Assembly (NCBI RefSeq): GCF_000021805.1
Contig: NC_011726.1
Coordinates: 3,008,097-3,072,096, forward strand
DNA: 64,000 nt
DNA from: Rippkaea orientalis PCC 8801
Lineage (GTDB): Bacteria > Cyanobacteriota > Cyanobacteriia > Cyanobacteriales > Microcystaceae
Direction: 5' to 3'
This document shows, piece by piece, positions 9,526 to 19,852 of this stretch. The position numbers were made by a program, and so were the translations under genes. A model generated the notes under the pieces. That model had not been told where the DNA came from. It was given only the letters and a program-made list of their open reading frames with translations, and searched no databases. Position 1 is the stretch's first letter. Every line of letters starts with the position of its first letter.

Positions 9526-10892
9526 TATTCCTCTTGGGACTCCGCTTCTTGATCTTCTGCGGGTTTTAAGGTTCCTTCGGGTACTAATTCTACCGTGGCT
9601 TTTTCCTGTAACCAATTGAGGATGGCTTCCATGGTTAGCTCTTCTGTTACCATTTGCTCTAACTTGTCGAAGTCAACGTCGCGTTCTGAGAGTTGTTCTT
9701 TAATTTTGTTTATTCTCTCTTCAACAAGGCTTGCTTCGGGTGTAATGGATTCTACCTTAGCAATTTCTTGGAGAATTAAGGATTGTTTTAGGCGACTAAT
9801 GGCATCTGGTCGGGCATTTTCCCGTAATTTTGGGATATTCTCTTTGACAAACAGTTGCCGAATATCGATTCCCATCTGTTCCATCTGCATTGCCGTTTGG
9901 GTCAACACTTGAGTCACTTCGTCTTCAATGAGGGTATTGGGCAAATCAACCGGACAGATTTCTAGTAATTGGGTAATCATCGCATCGTGAATGCTCTTTT
10001 TAGTCGCTTCTTGAGCTTCTTCGGTAAATTGCTTTTCTAGGGATTCCCGTAACTCGGCAATTGTTGCAAATTCGCTGACTTCTTCGGCAAAATCATCATC
10101 TAATTCTGGTAATTCTTTGGCTTTAAGCTCTTTGACGGTGATCTTGAAAATGGCCACTTGTCCGGCTAGGTCTTCTCTAGGGTAGTCTGAGGGAAAGGTT
10201 ACGGTTATTTCTTGGGTTTCTTCTGGCTGCATTCCCACGATTCCTTCAACCATCCCCTGAATAAAGCGTCCTTCAGTCAGATCTACTCGAAAATCTTGAC
10301 CTTGAACCCCAGGAATCGGTTTTCTTTCCGTTTCTTCTCCTTCTTCTGGGGCAAAATAGCCTTCATAATCGACGATCGCCACATCTCCCATTTCAGCCTT
10401 ACGATCTTCTACTGGGACAAGGGTAGCTTGTTGTTCTTGACGTTCTTTGAACCAATTTTCTAATTTTTCAGGATTGTAGACTGTTTCTTCGGCTTTAACG
10501 CTTAAACTCTGGTAATCTCCCAAGGTAACTGTGGGAGGCACATCGATCGCCGCCGAAAACGTTAACGGTTCTCCTGGCTTAAATTGTTGGACTAATTCGT
10601 CAAATTTAGACTTGAGTTCAAAATCTCCGATGGATTCTAAGGATTCTTGTTTGATAGCAGCTTTTAAGCTGTCTTCAATCAATTCTTGCAGCGTCGTCGC
10701 CTTGATATACTCGGTTCCGATACGCTGTAATAAAATTTGGCGGGGGACTTTCCCCTTGCGAAACCCAGGAATATTAGCAGTACGCGCTAGGGTATTAACC
10801 TTTGTTTCATAGGCTTTTTTGGAGGCTTCAGCCGAAATTTCAATTTCTAAACCAATCTGACTGTCAGGGAGCTTTTCCTGGGTTACTTTCAT
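9525..10892 (-). CDS. tig: Trigger factor, ribosome-associated chaperone and prolyl isomerase
   Basis: Trigger factor binds the ribosome exit tunnel and holds nascent chains. The 455-residue protein has the usual three parts. The N-terminal ribosome-binding domain carries the signature loop IPGFRKGKVPRQIL near residue 40. The FKBP-type isomerase domain spans about residues 160-250 (GDVAIVDYEGYF, VEGIVGMQPEE, VTFPSDYP). A helical C-terminal chaperone domain follows. The acidic tail EDQEAESQEE is typical of cyanobacteria. It heads the tig-clpP-clpX block and is divergent from asd. Confidence 0.97.
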   Translation of the reverse strand: MKVTQEKLPDSQIGLEIEISAEASKKAYETKVNTLARTANIPGFRKGKVPRQILLQRIGTEYIKATTLQELIEDSLKAAIKQESLESIGDFELKSKFDELVQQFKPGEPLTFSAAIDVPPTVTLGDYQSLSVKAEETVYNPEKLENWFKERQEQQATLVPVEDRKAEMGDVAIVDYEGYFAPEEGEETERKPIPGVQGQDFRVDLTEGRFIQGMVEGIVGMQPEETQEITVTFPSDYPREDLAGQVAIFKITVKELKAKELPELDDDFAEEVSEFATIAELRESLEKQFTEEAQEATKKSIHDAMITQLLEICPVDLPNTLIEDEVTQVLTQTAMQMEQMGIDIRQLFVKENIPKLRENARPDAISRLKQSLILQEIAKVESITPEASLVEERINKIKEQLSERDVDFDKLEQMVTEELTMEAILNWLQEKATVELVPEGTLKPAEDQEAESQEE

Positions 10893-11365
10893 CGACGTTC
10901 TATCTCAAACAACTAAAATTAAGGGAAGTCAAGCATAATCATGAGTCTAAGATCTTGAACTTGATAGGTTACAATAACGGCGACTCGTGATATGTTAGGA
11001 AAATAACTCGTCAACGGCTAGGATCTCTCAATTGGATCTTCAATATCAATTCTCGCGTTGACAAGGTTAGGGTGCTTCCCTTTACTGATGATAGTACATT
11101 CAGGGTCATCCCAAAGACTCACTCTCCATAAATTTACTAAAATATAAATTATGCCTTAATAATTAACTATCGAGTAAAGCGAAGCTATAAGTGGTAAAAC
11201 AGGTCAATTTTAAGAATTAATCAGGATTAAGGTCTTTAAAGCAAATCAAAGGTTGAGCTTATACTATCTTGAAAAAATAAGAAAAATTGGGCGTTAATAA
11301 CCATTGAGATCATTAAAAGTGCTGAAAAGTGTATGTTTTTAATCATTTAGCGGAGGTCACAATCA
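10893..11365. promoter_or_regulatory. Divergent tig / asd promoter region
   Basis: This 473-base gap separates two divergent transcription units and must hold both promoters. A TATACT box at 11260-11265 is a possible -10 element for asd, though no clear -35 was found. CGGAGGT at 11351-11357 is the asd ribosome-binding site. No further gene or RNA could be recognised. Confidence 0.45.
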
Positions 11366-12412
11366 TTGTCTAACCCAGTCAGTATCGCTATTCTCGGCGC
11401 AACGGGAGCCGTTGGAACTGAGTTAATGGAACTGCTAGAAAGTCGAAATTTCCCCGTTTCCCGTCTAAAATTGTTAGCGTCTGAACGATCAGTCGGCAGT
11501 ACCCTGACCTTTAAAGGGGAAAAACTGCCCGTAGAAGCAGTTCAACCCAGTTCATTTAAAGGGATTGACCTAGTATTAGCCTCAGCCGGGGGGTCTACCT
11601 CCCAAGTTTGGGCAAAAACCATTGTGGACGCAGGAGCCGTCATGGTGGATAATTCTAGTGCGTTCCGTATGGAACCCGATGTACCCCTGATTGTTCCCGA
11701 AATTAACCCTGAAGCAGCAGCCCATCACCGAGGCATTATCGCTAATCCCAATTGTACGACGATCCTACTAGGGGTGGCTATCTATCCTCTCCATCGAGTC
11801 CAACCCATCAAACGCATCGTGGTTTCTACCTATCAGTCCGCCAGTGGAGCCGGAGCAAGGGCGATGGAAGAAGTTAAAGTCCAATCTCAAGCTATTTTAG
11901 ACGGAAAAGAACCAAACCCAGAGATTTTTCCCTATCCCCTAGCCTTTAATCTCTTTCCCCATAACTCCCCCTTGAATGCAGAGGGTTATTGTGGCGAAGA
12001 GATGAAAATGGTTAAGGAAACCCGTAAAATATTTAATGAGCCTGATCTGAAAATTACGGCGACTTGCGTGCGGGTTCCCGTACTACGCGCTCACTCAGAA
12101 GCAGTTAATCTAGAGTTTACTTCGCCGTTTGCCGTGACCAAAGCTAGAGAGATTTTGTCCGAAGCTCCCGGGGTTAAATTGGTGGAAGATTGGCAACAAA
12201 ATTACTTTCCCATGCCCATCGATGCTTCTGGCAAAGATGACGTTCTAGTGGGAAGGATTCGCCAAGACATTTCTCATCCCAATGGCTTAGAATTATGGCT
12301 ATGCGGAGATCAAATTCGCAAAGGGGCTGCTTTGAATGCGGTACAAATTGCTGAATTATTAATTGAAAAGAATTGGCTAAAATCGGCTGCTGCTATGGCC
12401 GCAGTTGGCTAA
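11366..12412 (+). CDS. asd: Aspartate-semialdehyde dehydrogenase
   Basis: Asd reduces aspartyl phosphate to aspartate semialdehyde with NADPH, the branch-point step to lysine/diaminopimelate, threonine and methionine. The 348-residue protein has the N-terminal nucleotide-binding motif [11 protein letters not shown] and the catalytic-cysteine motif [18 protein letters not shown] and a C-terminal substrate region also fit. The start codon is TTG at 11366; GGAGGT at 11352-11357 lies 8 bases upstream and no ATG fits. It precedes dapA, the next step of the same pathway. Confidence 0.95.
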   Translation: MSNPVSIAILGATGAVGTELMELLESRNFPVSRLKLLASERSVGSTLTFKGEKLPVEAVQPSSFKGIDLVLASAGGSTSQVWAKTIVDAGAVMVDNSSAFRMEPDVPLIVPEINPEAAAHHRGIIANPNCTTILLGVAIYPLHRVQPIKRIVVSTYQSASGAGARAMEEVKVQSQAILDGKEPNPEIFPYPLAFNLFPHNSPLNAEGYCGEEMKMVKETRKIFNEPDLKITATCVRVPVLRAHSEAVNLEFTSPFAVTKAREILSEAPGVKLVEDWQQNYFPMPIDASGKDDVLVGRIRQDISHPNGLELWLCGDQIRKGAALNAVQIAELLIEKNWLKSAAAMAAVG

Positions 12413-12455
12413 TCAATCAACATTGAACCTAACCTTAACCTTAGAAAACGAAAGA

Positions 12456-13346
12456 ATGAGCGATCGCAATTTGGGACGAGTCATCACGGCTATGGTGACT
12501 CCCTTTGATGAAGAAGGTCAAGTGAATTACGCAGTAGCAGAAGCCTTAGCCGTCCATTTAGTGGAAAATGGGAGTGACGGATTAGTGATTTGTGGGACAA
12601 CGGGAGAATCTCCGACCCTAACTTGGCCAGAAGAACATGAGTTATTTGCGGTGATTAAAAAAGCCGTTGGAGGCAAAGCTAAAATTATCGCAGGAACGGG
12701 TTCAAATTCCACCCAAGAAGCCATAGAAGCTACCCAAAAAGCGTCTAAATTAGGGTTAGATGGGTCTTTGCAAGTGGTTCCCTATTACAATAAACCCCCC
12801 CAAGAAGGACTCTACCAACATTTTAAAACCATTGCAGAAAGTTCTCCGGATTTGGCTATAATGTTGTATAATATACCTGGGCGCACTGGTCAAAATCTTT
12901 TGCCAGAAACCGTCGCTAAACTAGCAGAAATTGACAATATTGTTGCGATTAAAGAAGCGAGTGGAAGTCTAGAACAAGCTTGTCAAATTCGCCGTCAGAC
13001 ACCGAACTCCTTCATGATTTATGCAGGAGATGATTTCTTAACTTTACCCCTATTAACCGTCGGAGGAATGGGCGTAGTTAGCGTTGCGAGTCATTTAGTA
13101 GGACAACAAATTCAAGAAATGATCCAAGGGTTTGAAAGTGGAAAAACGGCGTTAGCAAAGGAAATTCACTTGCAACTTTTCCCGTTATTTAAAGTCTTAT
13201 TTTGTACCACAAATCCCATCCCCATTAAAGCCGCTTTGAATTTAAAAGGCTGGAACGTAGGCAAGGTGAGACTTCCTCTAGTAGAAATCTCGACTAACTT
13301 AAAACAAGAAGTAGAGTCCGTCTTAAAAGAATTATCTTTGCTATGA
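12456..13346 (+). CDS. dapA: 4-hydroxy-tetrahydrodipicolinate synthase
   Basis: DapA condenses aspartate semialdehyde with pyruvate in lysine and diaminopimelate synthesis. The TIM-barrel signatures are GTTGESPTL near the N-terminus, [19 protein letters not shown] and the Schiff-base lysine in [12 protein letters not shown] 12456 gives 296 residues starting [13 protein letters not shown], which fits the family. An in-frame TTG at 12405 would overlap the end of asd and add 17 untypical residues. It is translated from the asd-dapA unit. Confidence 0.95.
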   Translation: MSDRNLGRVITAMVTPFDEEGQVNYAVAEALAVHLVENGSDGLVICGTTGESPTLTWPEEHELFAVIKKAVGGKAKIIAGTGSNSTQEAIEATQKASKLGLDGSLQVVPYYNKPPQEGLYQHFKTIAESSPDLAIMLYNIPGRTGQNLLPETVAKLAEIDNIVAIKEASGSLEQACQIRRQTPNSFMIYAGDDFLTLPLLTVGGMGVVSVASHLVGQQIQEMIQGFESGKTALAKEIHLQLFPLFKVLFCTTNPIPIKAALNLKGWNVGKVRLPLVEISTNLKQEVESVLKELSLL

Positions 13347-13553
13347 AAGAGACCCAAAGAGTCAATCTGATCAATTATGAAGAATTTAGACTTACTATGG
13401 ATGAGCGATTAACTAAAACTTGAAAAAAATCAAATACCAATTCAAGGAAAATAACAAGTCGTTAAAAGCTGAAAAACCTTTTAATTAAACTGTCAATTTT
13501 TTGCCAAACAAATCTAATTAACCTTACCACAACCTAACCTATTCAGGAGGCCA

Positions 13554-15320
13554 ATGAGTCAAAATCAAACCCAACCAACCCTCAAAATTATTCCCCTCGG
13601 TGGATTACATGAAATTGGAAAAAACACCTGTATTTTTGAATATGGCGACGAAATTATCCTGTTAGATGCGGGAATTGCCTTTCCCACCGAAGGAATGCAC
13701 GGGGTCAACATAGTCCTGCCTGACATGACCTATTTGCGAGAAAATCGCCATAAAATCCAGGGAATGATTGCTACCCACGGGCATGAGGATCATATTGGAG
13801 GCATTCCTTATCATCTGAAGCAATTTGATATTCCAATTATTTATGGACCGAAACTCGCCATCGCCCTGTTACGCGATAAATTAGAAGAAGCGGGGTTAAG
13901 CGATCGCACTACCCTAAAAACCGTCAGTCCACGGGAGATGGTACGGATTAGTGAGTCATTTTTAGTCGAATTTATCCGTAATACCCACTCCATTGCCGAT
14001 AGCTTTACCGTAGCCATTCATACGCCCCTAGGAGTCATCATTCATACCGGGGACTTTAAAATTGATCACACCCCCGTTGATGGAGAATACTTTGATCTCC
14101 AGAAATTAGCCGAACATGGCGAAAAAGGGGTACTGTGCCTCTTAAGCGACTCCACTAACGCAGAAGTCCCCGGAAGTACCCCCTCAGAACGCAGTGTCTA
14201 TCCGAATTTAGATCGCATTATCCATCAGGCCCCTGGACGGTTACTCATTACCACCTTTGCCTCTTCGGTGCATCGGGTCAATATGATCCTCCAATTAGCC
14301 CACAAACATCAGCGTAAAGTGGCTGTAGTGGGACGTTCCATGCTCAATGTCATCGCCCACGCGCGAGAATTGGGTTATATTAAATGTCCCGATGATGTCT
14401 TTATTTCCCTGAAAGCTGCGCGAAATTTACCCGATGAGAAGGTGTTGATCCTCACCACAGGGTCTCAAGGGGAACCCTTAGCCGCTTTAACCCGTATTTC
14501 CTGGGGAGCCCATCCTCACATCAAAATTCGCCCCGGAGATACGGTTGTCTTCTCCGCAAACCCCATTCCGGGTAACACCATCGCCGTTGTCAATACCATT
14601 GATCGACTGATGATCCAAGGTGCGGAAGTGATTTATGGCCGTCATCAAGGGATTCATGTTTCGGGTCACGGAGCGCAGGAAGAACATAAACTGATGTTAG
14701 CCTTGACTCGTCCTAAATTCTTCATTCCCGTCCATGGAGAACACCGAATGCTGGTAAAACACGCGCAAACAGCCCAAAGTATGGGGATTCCGGCGGAAAA
14801 TATGGTGATTATCGATAATGGCGATATTGTGCAGTTATCCCCCGACTCTATCGATGTGATCGGTAAAGTTCCTTCGGGTATTGAATTGGTGGATCAGGCA
14901 GGGATCGTACACGATCATGTGATGCAAGATCGACAACAATTGGCCGAACAAGGAGTCGTGACAGTCGCGGCCGCCGTCAGTTGGGAAGGGAAGTTGATGG
15001 CACAACCAGAGGTACATCTGCGGGGTGTGGTGACAAAAGTAGAGCGATCGCTGCTACAACAATTGATTATTCGCGCGATTGAACGACTGTTGAGCGATCG
15101 TTGGGATGAGTTTGCTCATACCAATGGCAATGGAACCCAGATAGACTGGTCTATGGTGCGTGATGAGGTAGAAAACACCTTACAACGCTTAATTCGTCGT
15201 GAATTACGCATAGAACCGATGGTAGTCTTCCTGCTGCAAATTCCTGAACAGGAAGTTTCAGACCGTCCTGTGACGAAAACCTATCGTCGTCGTCGTTCCA
15301 CTGCTTCGGTTGTGTCTTAG
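13554..15320 (+). CDS. rnj: Ribonuclease J
   Basis: RNase J is a metallo-beta-lactamase-fold endo- and 5'-exoribonuclease in mRNA decay and rRNA maturation. The 588-residue protein shows the zinc site THGHEDHIGG near residue 75, the beta-CASP region (STNAEVPG, TFASSVHRV) and the late histidine motif FIPVHGEHRM. The C-terminal extension ends in a basic run (TYRRRRST). The start has an AGGAGG site at 13544-13549. Its position behind asd-dapA is conserved in cyanobacteria. Confidence 0.95.
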   Translation: MSQNQTQPTLKIIPLGGLHEIGKNTCIFEYGDEIILLDAGIAFPTEGMHGVNIVLPDMTYLRENRHKIQGMIATHGHEDHIGGIPYHLKQFDIPIIYGPKLAIALLRDKLEEAGLSDRTTLKTVSPREMVRISESFLVEFIRNTHSIADSFTVAIHTPLGVIIHTGDFKIDHTPVDGEYFDLQKLAEHGEKGVLCLLSDSTNAEVPGSTPSERSVYPNLDRIIHQAPGRLLITTFASSVHRVNMILQLAHKHQRKVAVVGRSMLNVIAHARELGYIKCPDDVFISLKAARNLPDEKVLILTTGSQGEPLAALTRISWGAHPHIKIRPGDTVVFSANPIPGNTIAVVNTIDRLMIQGAEVIYGRHQGIHVSGHGAQEEHKLMLALTRPKFFIPVHGEHRMLVKHAQTAQSMGIPAENMVIIDNGDIVQLSPDSIDVIGKVPSGIELVDQAGIVHDHVMQDRQQLAEQGVVTVAAAVSWEGKLMAQPEVHLRGVVTKVERSLLQQLIIRAIERLLSDRWDEFAHTNGNGTQIDWSMVRDEVENTLQRLIRRELRIEPMVVFLLQIPEQEVSDRPVTKTYRRRRSTASVVS

Positions 15321-15328
15321 ATCTTGTC

Positions 15329-15353
15329 TGACCCCCCTGAATAAGGGGGGTCA
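15329..15353. terminator. Hairpin after rnj
   Basis: A perfect 9-bp stem (TGACCCCCC with GGGGGGTCA) closes a 7-base loop eight bases after the rnj stop. There is no T-run, so it may act as an RNA-stabilising hairpin or weak terminator. Confidence 0.55.
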
Positions 15354-15393
15354 GAGAATTATTAAAAACCCCAAGATAACCGAAAAAAAGATT

Positions 15394-15990
15394 ATGTTAA
15401 TCAATGCCCAACTTCCCCTAAATAGTGAGCAGCTTCAAAAACAAGACCAAACGCTGAGTTTAGCTGGAATGACTTGGACAGACTATGAAAAATTTAATGC
15501 AGAAGAATACCTAGGCTATAGAGTTTCTTATTTCAATGGAGTCATTACTTTAGTGTCCCCCAGCCTAAGTCATGAAAGAATTGCCCAAACCATTAGTATT
15601 TTAGTATGTGCTTATTGCCGAAAGTTCAATTTACCTTATTTCCCCATGGGTTCTACCCGATTATCTAATAAACCCCTCGCTGGAAAAGAACCTGATGTGA
15701 GTTTTGCCTTCAATACCGATAAAGATCTTCCTGATTTAGCTATTGAAGTCATGTTTTCTAGTGGGAGCATTGATGATCTCAACAAATATCACGCCCTAGG
15801 AATCAAAGAAGTTTGGTTCTGGAAAAATCAGAAAATTACTTTTTATCAACGACAAGCTCAAGAATATATCGAAATTACTCATAGTCAACTTTTATCTAAT
15901 TTGACATCTGACCTACTCGAAAATTTTACAAATCAAGCACTTACTAAAAGCCCCCTAATTATTGAAGCAGAATTTCTACAACAAATTTAA
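15394..15990 (+). CDS. Uma2 family (DUF820) restriction-endonuclease-fold protein
   Basis: This protein of about 198 residues belongs to the Uma2 family, which is greatly expanded in cyanobacteria and has a PD-(D/E)xK nuclease-like fold. Visible elements are GYRVSYFNGVITLVSPS, the acidic GKEPDVSF, DLAIEVMFSSGS with the E-x-x core, and GIKEVWFW. The biological role of the family is unknown. ATG 15394 is used; the upstream in-frame extension reads through the rnj hairpin and is unlikely. A second member lies at 35365-35931. Confidence 0.8.
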   Translation: MLINAQLPLNSEQLQKQDQTLSLAGMTWTDYEKFNAEEYLGYRVSYFNGVITLVSPSLSHERIAQTISILVCAYCRKFNLPYFPMGSTRLSNKPLAGKEPDVSFAFNTDKDLPDLAIEVMFSSGSIDDLNKYHALGIKEVWFWKNQKITFYQRQAQEYIEITHSQLLSNLTSDLLENFTNQALTKSPLIIEAEFLQQI

Positions 15991-16180
15991 GTATCAAAAA
16001 GTAAAAATGTTCCTAACCCTTGTCCTTGATATTTCAAATTAATTGCTAATCTTCCTAAAGTATTTGTGAATTGCTAATGCTCTTACCTAAAATATGAGGA
16101 TTTTTTGATAAAATTTCTAGGTAGGGTCTTCAGCCCGACATTTTCTGATAAAGACGAATACCTAATAAACAGAGATTGCT

Positions 16181-17158
16181 ATGACTCGCCGACGTTCTGT
16201 TCCTTGGATTTATCGCTGGTCGCGTCCCCTGATCGGTGCGATCGCCATAGCTGGAGCTATTTTAACCGCCTATCTAACTATCACGAAACTGGCAGGAGGA
16301 GAGGTAGCTTGTGGGGTCGATGCGGCCAAAAGTGCTGCTAGTGGCTGTAAAAGTGTCCTTGACAGCCCCTACGCTACGGTTTTTGGACTGCCGTTAAGTT
16401 TATTTGGATTCCTTGCCTATGGGAGTATGGCCACCTTTTCCTTGGGTCCATTGTTTGTCAGTCCCGAAAATAACAAACGTTTTAGAAAACAATTGGAAGA
16501 TTGGACATGGTTGCTTCTCCTGGCAGGGGGAACAGCGATGGCGGTTTTTAGTGCTTATTTAATGTATATTTTGGCAACAGAGCTGAAAAGCGTTTGTTAT
16601 TATTGTATCGGTTCGGCTGTTTTTTCGTTGAGTTTGATGGGCTTAAGTATTTTTGGTCGAGAATGGGAAGAAATTGGTCAGATTTTCTTTGTTCCCATTG
16701 TTGTTGCCATGATTACCCTCGTAGGAACGTTGGGGGTTTACGCTAATGTTAATGGGCCAACGGCTGATGGTCGTGTTCCCATTACCGTACCCGATACTCA
16801 ACCGACACCTCCTAATGGATGGGAAGTAACCATGACATCAGGGGAAGCAGAAATTGCTTTAGCAAAACATCTAACGGCCATTGGGGCTAAAATGTATGCG
16901 GCGTTTTGGTGTCCCCATTGTTTTGAACAAAAGCAATTATTCGGCAAAGAAGCTGCTAAAGAAATTACTGTCATTGAATGTGACCCCAGTGGCAAAAATC
17001 CTCAACCTCAAGCTTGTGCTGCTGCGGGTATTCAATCCTATCCAACTTGGGAAATTAAAGGACAAGTGTTGCGCGGGACTCAACTGCCTAGAAAGTTAGC
17101 AGAAATATCGGGATATCAAGGACCAACTAACTTTAAATATACCATGCCAGGTAGCTAA
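16181..17158 (+). CDS. Vitamin K epoxide reductase-thioredoxin fusion (VKOR/LTO1 type)
   Basis: This 325-residue integral membrane protein drives disulphide-bond formation on the lumenal/periplasmic side. The VKOR part has about five membrane helices, a first cysteine pair (ACGVD...SGCKS), SPYATVFGLP and the quinone-side CxxC in SVCYYCIG. After a proline/threonine linker at about residue 205 comes a thioredoxin-like domain with FWCPHCFEQK and a following cysteine pair (ECD...QACAAAG). The fusion matches cyanobacterial VKOR and plant LTO1, in which electrons pass from substrate to thioredoxin domain to VKOR to quinone. Confidence 0.93.
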   Translation: MTRRRSVPWIYRWSRPLIGAIAIAGAILTAYLTITKLAGGEVACGVDAAKSAASGCKSVLDSPYATVFGLPLSLFGFLAYGSMATFSLGPLFVSPENNKRFRKQLEDWTWLLLLAGGTAMAVFSAYLMYILATELKSVCYYCIGSAVFSLSLMGLSIFGREWEEIGQIFFVPIVVAMITLVGTLGVYANVNGPTADGRVPITVPDTQPTPPNGWEVTMTSGEAEIALAKHLTAIGAKMYAAFWCPHCFEQKQLFGKEAAKEITVIECDPSGKNPQPQACAAAGIQSYPTWEIKGQVLRGTQLPRKLAEISGYQGPTNFKYTMPGS

Positions 17159-17181
17159 TTGTGAGTTTGGGCTTTGATGGC

Positions 17182-17204
17182 GGGACTTAATATTATTAAG
17201 TCCC
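17182..17204. terminator. Bidirectional hairpin between VKOR and J-domain genes
   Basis: GGGACTTAA pairs perfectly with TTAAGTCCC around a 5-base loop, midway between the VKOR stop (17158) and the end of the convergent gene (17211). It is suited to terminate both. Confidence 0.7.
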
Positions 17205-17210
17205 TTCTGT

Positions 17211-18284
17211 TCATTTAAGTCCCAAGAGATTTTCTAGCAACATTTCAAACATTTCCTCCTCTTCTTCAGCAGTTGCCTTTCTCATTAAACTAGGTCCTTT
17301 TAGGAACTGCTGAATAGTGATTTTCTTATCTAGAAAATCTCGGACAAAATCTCGAATATTTTCTATTAGTTCAAGTTGTCCTTTCATTTCTGATAGTATT
17401 TCTTCTATAGGATCAATTCCCTCTTTTTGACAAGCTCGATAATCTTTAACCATTTCTCCTTCAGGGGTATTGCGAGCTAGACGCAATTCTCGTTTAAGAT
17501 TTTCATATTGAGTTTTCAGGAGTTGGTTATCTTTTTCTCGACGGTTACAAGCTTTTTCAATGTCACTTTTGCTGGAATTATCGAAGTCAATCTCTTCTTG
17601 AAGATGGTGTTGTCGTTCAAGTTCTAGAAGCCTTGCGATATCCCCTTCTTGATAAGCTCGGTTAACCTCTTTCATAATTTCATTATGGCGCATTTGAGTT
17701 TCTTCATCGGTGACTTTATCCGGATGAAAAAGGGAGGCTAGTTTTAAGAAGGTTTGGCGAATTTGTTTAGATTCAGGTGATTTATAAGCAGATTCTGAAG
17801 TAAATTGCGATGACTCATTTTCTGGAGAATAATGAGCATTTTTATTAAAAAAGTTATCCTCAGAGGTATCATTAAACATTTCGTCAAGTTCTTCATCATC
17901 CTCATCTTCATCTTGATCAAACTTAGGGCTAATCATGCCCATAAACTGAAGATTGCGGTAAACTTTAGTAATATCTTGTTGACTTTTTTTACCTAGTTTT
18001 CTTGTTGTAAAGATTTGTTCAAATAGATCATGAATTTCAGTATCAAGCTCCATCAGTTTTTGATAAATAGGACTAGCTTGAGCAAACATTTCTGTGGCGA
18101 CTGAGCGTATTTCGTCAAGAAATTTTTTCAATTCTTTACGTTTGCGTTGAATTTGTTTAAGAAGCCATTCGTGTTCCTCTTCTAAAACTCGACGACGTTC
18201 ATGAAAGGCAGAAAGTCCTAAAGCGGTACTTTGAGAGGGAGAAGATGGTTGAGGTTGTTGTTTGATTTTTTTAGAAGGAGCCAT
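17211..18284 (-). CDS. J-domain (DnaJ-like) protein with flanking coiled coils
   Basis: This 357-residue protein has a J domain in its middle (about residues 175-225). KLASLFHPDKVTDEE contains the obligatory HPD that stimulates DnaK ATPase. The N-terminal third is a charged helical region (ERRRVLEEEHEWLLKQIQRK). A D/E-rich stretch precedes the J domain, and a further helical region follows. It lacks the Gly/Phe and zinc domains of classical DnaJ, so it is a specialised co-chaperone whose client is unknown. The gene stands alone, convergent with the VKOR gene. Confidence 0.75.
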   Translation of the reverse strand: MAPSKKIKQQPQPSSPSQSTALGLSAFHERRRVLEEEHEWLLKQIQRKRKELKKFLDEIRSVATEMFAQASPIYQKLMELDTEIHDLFEQIFTTRKLGKKSQQDITKVYRNLQFMGMISPKFDQDEDEDDEELDEMFNDTSEDNFFNKNAHYSPENESSQFTSESAYKSPESKQIRQTFLKLASLFHPDKVTDEETQMRHNEIMKEVNRAYQEGDIARLLELERQHHLQEEIDFDNSSKSDIEKACNRREKDNQLLKTQYENLKRELRLARNTPEGEMVKDYRACQKEGIDPIEEILSEMKGQLELIENIRDFVRDFLDKKITIQQFLKGPSLMRKATAEEEEEMFEMLLENLLGLK

Positions 18285-18398
18285 AAGAACATGATAGTAA
18301 TTGCCAACTCTTCTTTATTATAATTATATTCATATACAAGTCCGTCACTATCAACAAACTTTAGGTGGGTAATACTTACCCACGACTATTTAGAGATT

Positions 18399-19727
18399 TT
18401 ACATCAATCTAGAAGAACCTAACCTATTTAAAAAAGTTCGGGCAAGTTGACGAATGGCTGATTTAGTAGTAGATAAGCTGGCATTTTTTTCTTCTAAATC
18501 ATCAATAAGTTTTAATAGATCTTGATTTTGTTGGGTTAGTTGATTGACCTTTTCTGCTAAGGTAGTTTCTTGTTGTCTGTAGCTTTGTTCCTGTCTAAAC
18601 GCTTGCCAAATTAATGTTGATCGAGACGGGGGCTTATTGCGATATTCAAAGGCAGTTTTTTGCAAAATATCAGCTATTATATCAGCCATTTTTTCCCAAG
18701 AAAATTGTTTAGCTTGCTCTAATCCTAGTTCTATGAGTTGATGACGAATTTCTGGTTTTTGAATCAATTGTAATACTTCGATCGCTTGTTCTACATTATT
18801 TTCTTCAACATATAAAGCAGCTTTTCCAGCTACTTCAGGAATAGAAGAATTGTGACAGGTAATGACTGGACAACCACAGGCCATCGCTTCAACAATTGGT
18901 AAGCCAAAACCTTCATATTTTGAAGGATAAACTAGGGCAATTGCACCTCCATAAGCTAACCGTAATTCAGCATCTTCAAGGGTTAATAAATGAACTTCTA
19001 TGTCTTGACTTAAATTAGCTAATTCTGTTTCTAGTTGGGGTTCTCCTCCTATACAAACTATAGCCATTTCTTGACGGTTGTCTAATTGGGAAATAGCTTT
19101 AAATAAAAGGATAGCATTTTTATATCCTTTGAGGCTCAGTCGAGAACCGACTAACAAAAAATAAGGCTTATTAAAGTTATATTGACGCTTAAATTTGGCG
19201 ACTTCCTCGGTTGAGGGAGGTGTAAAGGAAGCGTTGACCCCACAATAGGCAACTGTGACTAACTCTGGGGAAATTTGCGGAAAAAAATGGGTTAAGTCTT
19301 TAGCCGTATTCTCAGAAATGGCTAAATATCGACTTGAATAAAGGATTCCACGGTGTTTTTCTTGCCAACAGAGTTCATTTAAGTCAAATTGCATTACTTC
19401 TGGAACCATATCATAGGCCATAAAGACCGTAGGAGTAGAAAGGGGAGTGGTATAGTAGGATGAAATAAAAATATCTGCCCCCATTTGATCGCAAACCCCT
19501 TGCAAGATAGTACAATCTAGCGCACTATAGCGATAATCATAGGGTTGAATCTGTTTATAGGTGATACCGGAAACTTTTGGAGCAGTGTTGCTTCTATCTA
19601 ATACAAGGAGGTTGTCTCCAAACTCAGTATTAGCCCATTCTTCTAAGAGGGAACGCCAAACGCGGGCGATTCCTGTTTGATTAAATTGGAAAAATACTCC
19701 ATCAATAACAACGGTACACTGTTTCAT
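18399..19727 (-). CDS. Glycosyltransferase family 4 protein
   Basis: This 442-residue GT-B glycosyltransferase (GT4 type) has the donor-sugar motif YEGFGLPIVEAMACGCPVI near residue 270, preceded by LLVGSRLSLKGYKNA and followed by SIPEVAGKAALYV. A glutamine-rich coiled-coil tail (TLAEKVNQLTQQNQDLLK) lies near residues 385-420. It probably transfers a sugar from a nucleotide donor to a surface polysaccharide or lipopolysaccharide. It is divergent from the large glycosyltransferase gene at 19853, so the two define a surface-glycan locus. Acceptor and donor cannot be read. Confidence 0.85.
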   Translation of the reverse strand: MKQCTVVIDGVFFQFNQTGIARVWRSLLEEWANTEFGDNLLVLDRSNTAPKVSGITYKQIQPYDYRYSALDCTILQGVCDQMGADIFISSYYTTPLSTPTVFMAYDMVPEVMQFDLNELCWQEKHRGILYSSRYLAISENTAKDLTHFFPQISPELVTVAYCGVNASFTPPSTEEVAKFKRQYNFNKPYFLLVGSRLSLKGYKNAILLFKAISQLDNRQEMAIVCIGGEPQLETELANLSQDIEVHLLTLEDAELRLAYGGAIALVYPSKYEGFGLPIVEAMACGCPVITCHNSSIPEVAGKAALYVEENNVEQAIEVLQLIQKPEIRHQLIELGLEQAKQFSWEKMADIIADILQKTAFEYRNKPPSRSTLIWQAFRQEQSYRQQETTLAEKVNQLTQQNQDLLKLIDDLEEKNASLSTTKSAIRQLARTFLNRLGSSRLM

Positions 19728-19852
19728 TTTTAAAAAATGATTTATAATTTAGCTCATTTACTTTGTGTGTTACTGATGATAGCTTACTCATCAGAGAACA
19801 GCAATAACTTAATAACCATTGACCACTTAAATTGATTCAATAAATAACCATA

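Noticed and set aside
10212-10463. Plus-strand open frame within tig
   Set aside because: It is antisense to a complete, well-conserved trigger factor gene and has a phenylalanine/serine-rich composition typical of shadows.
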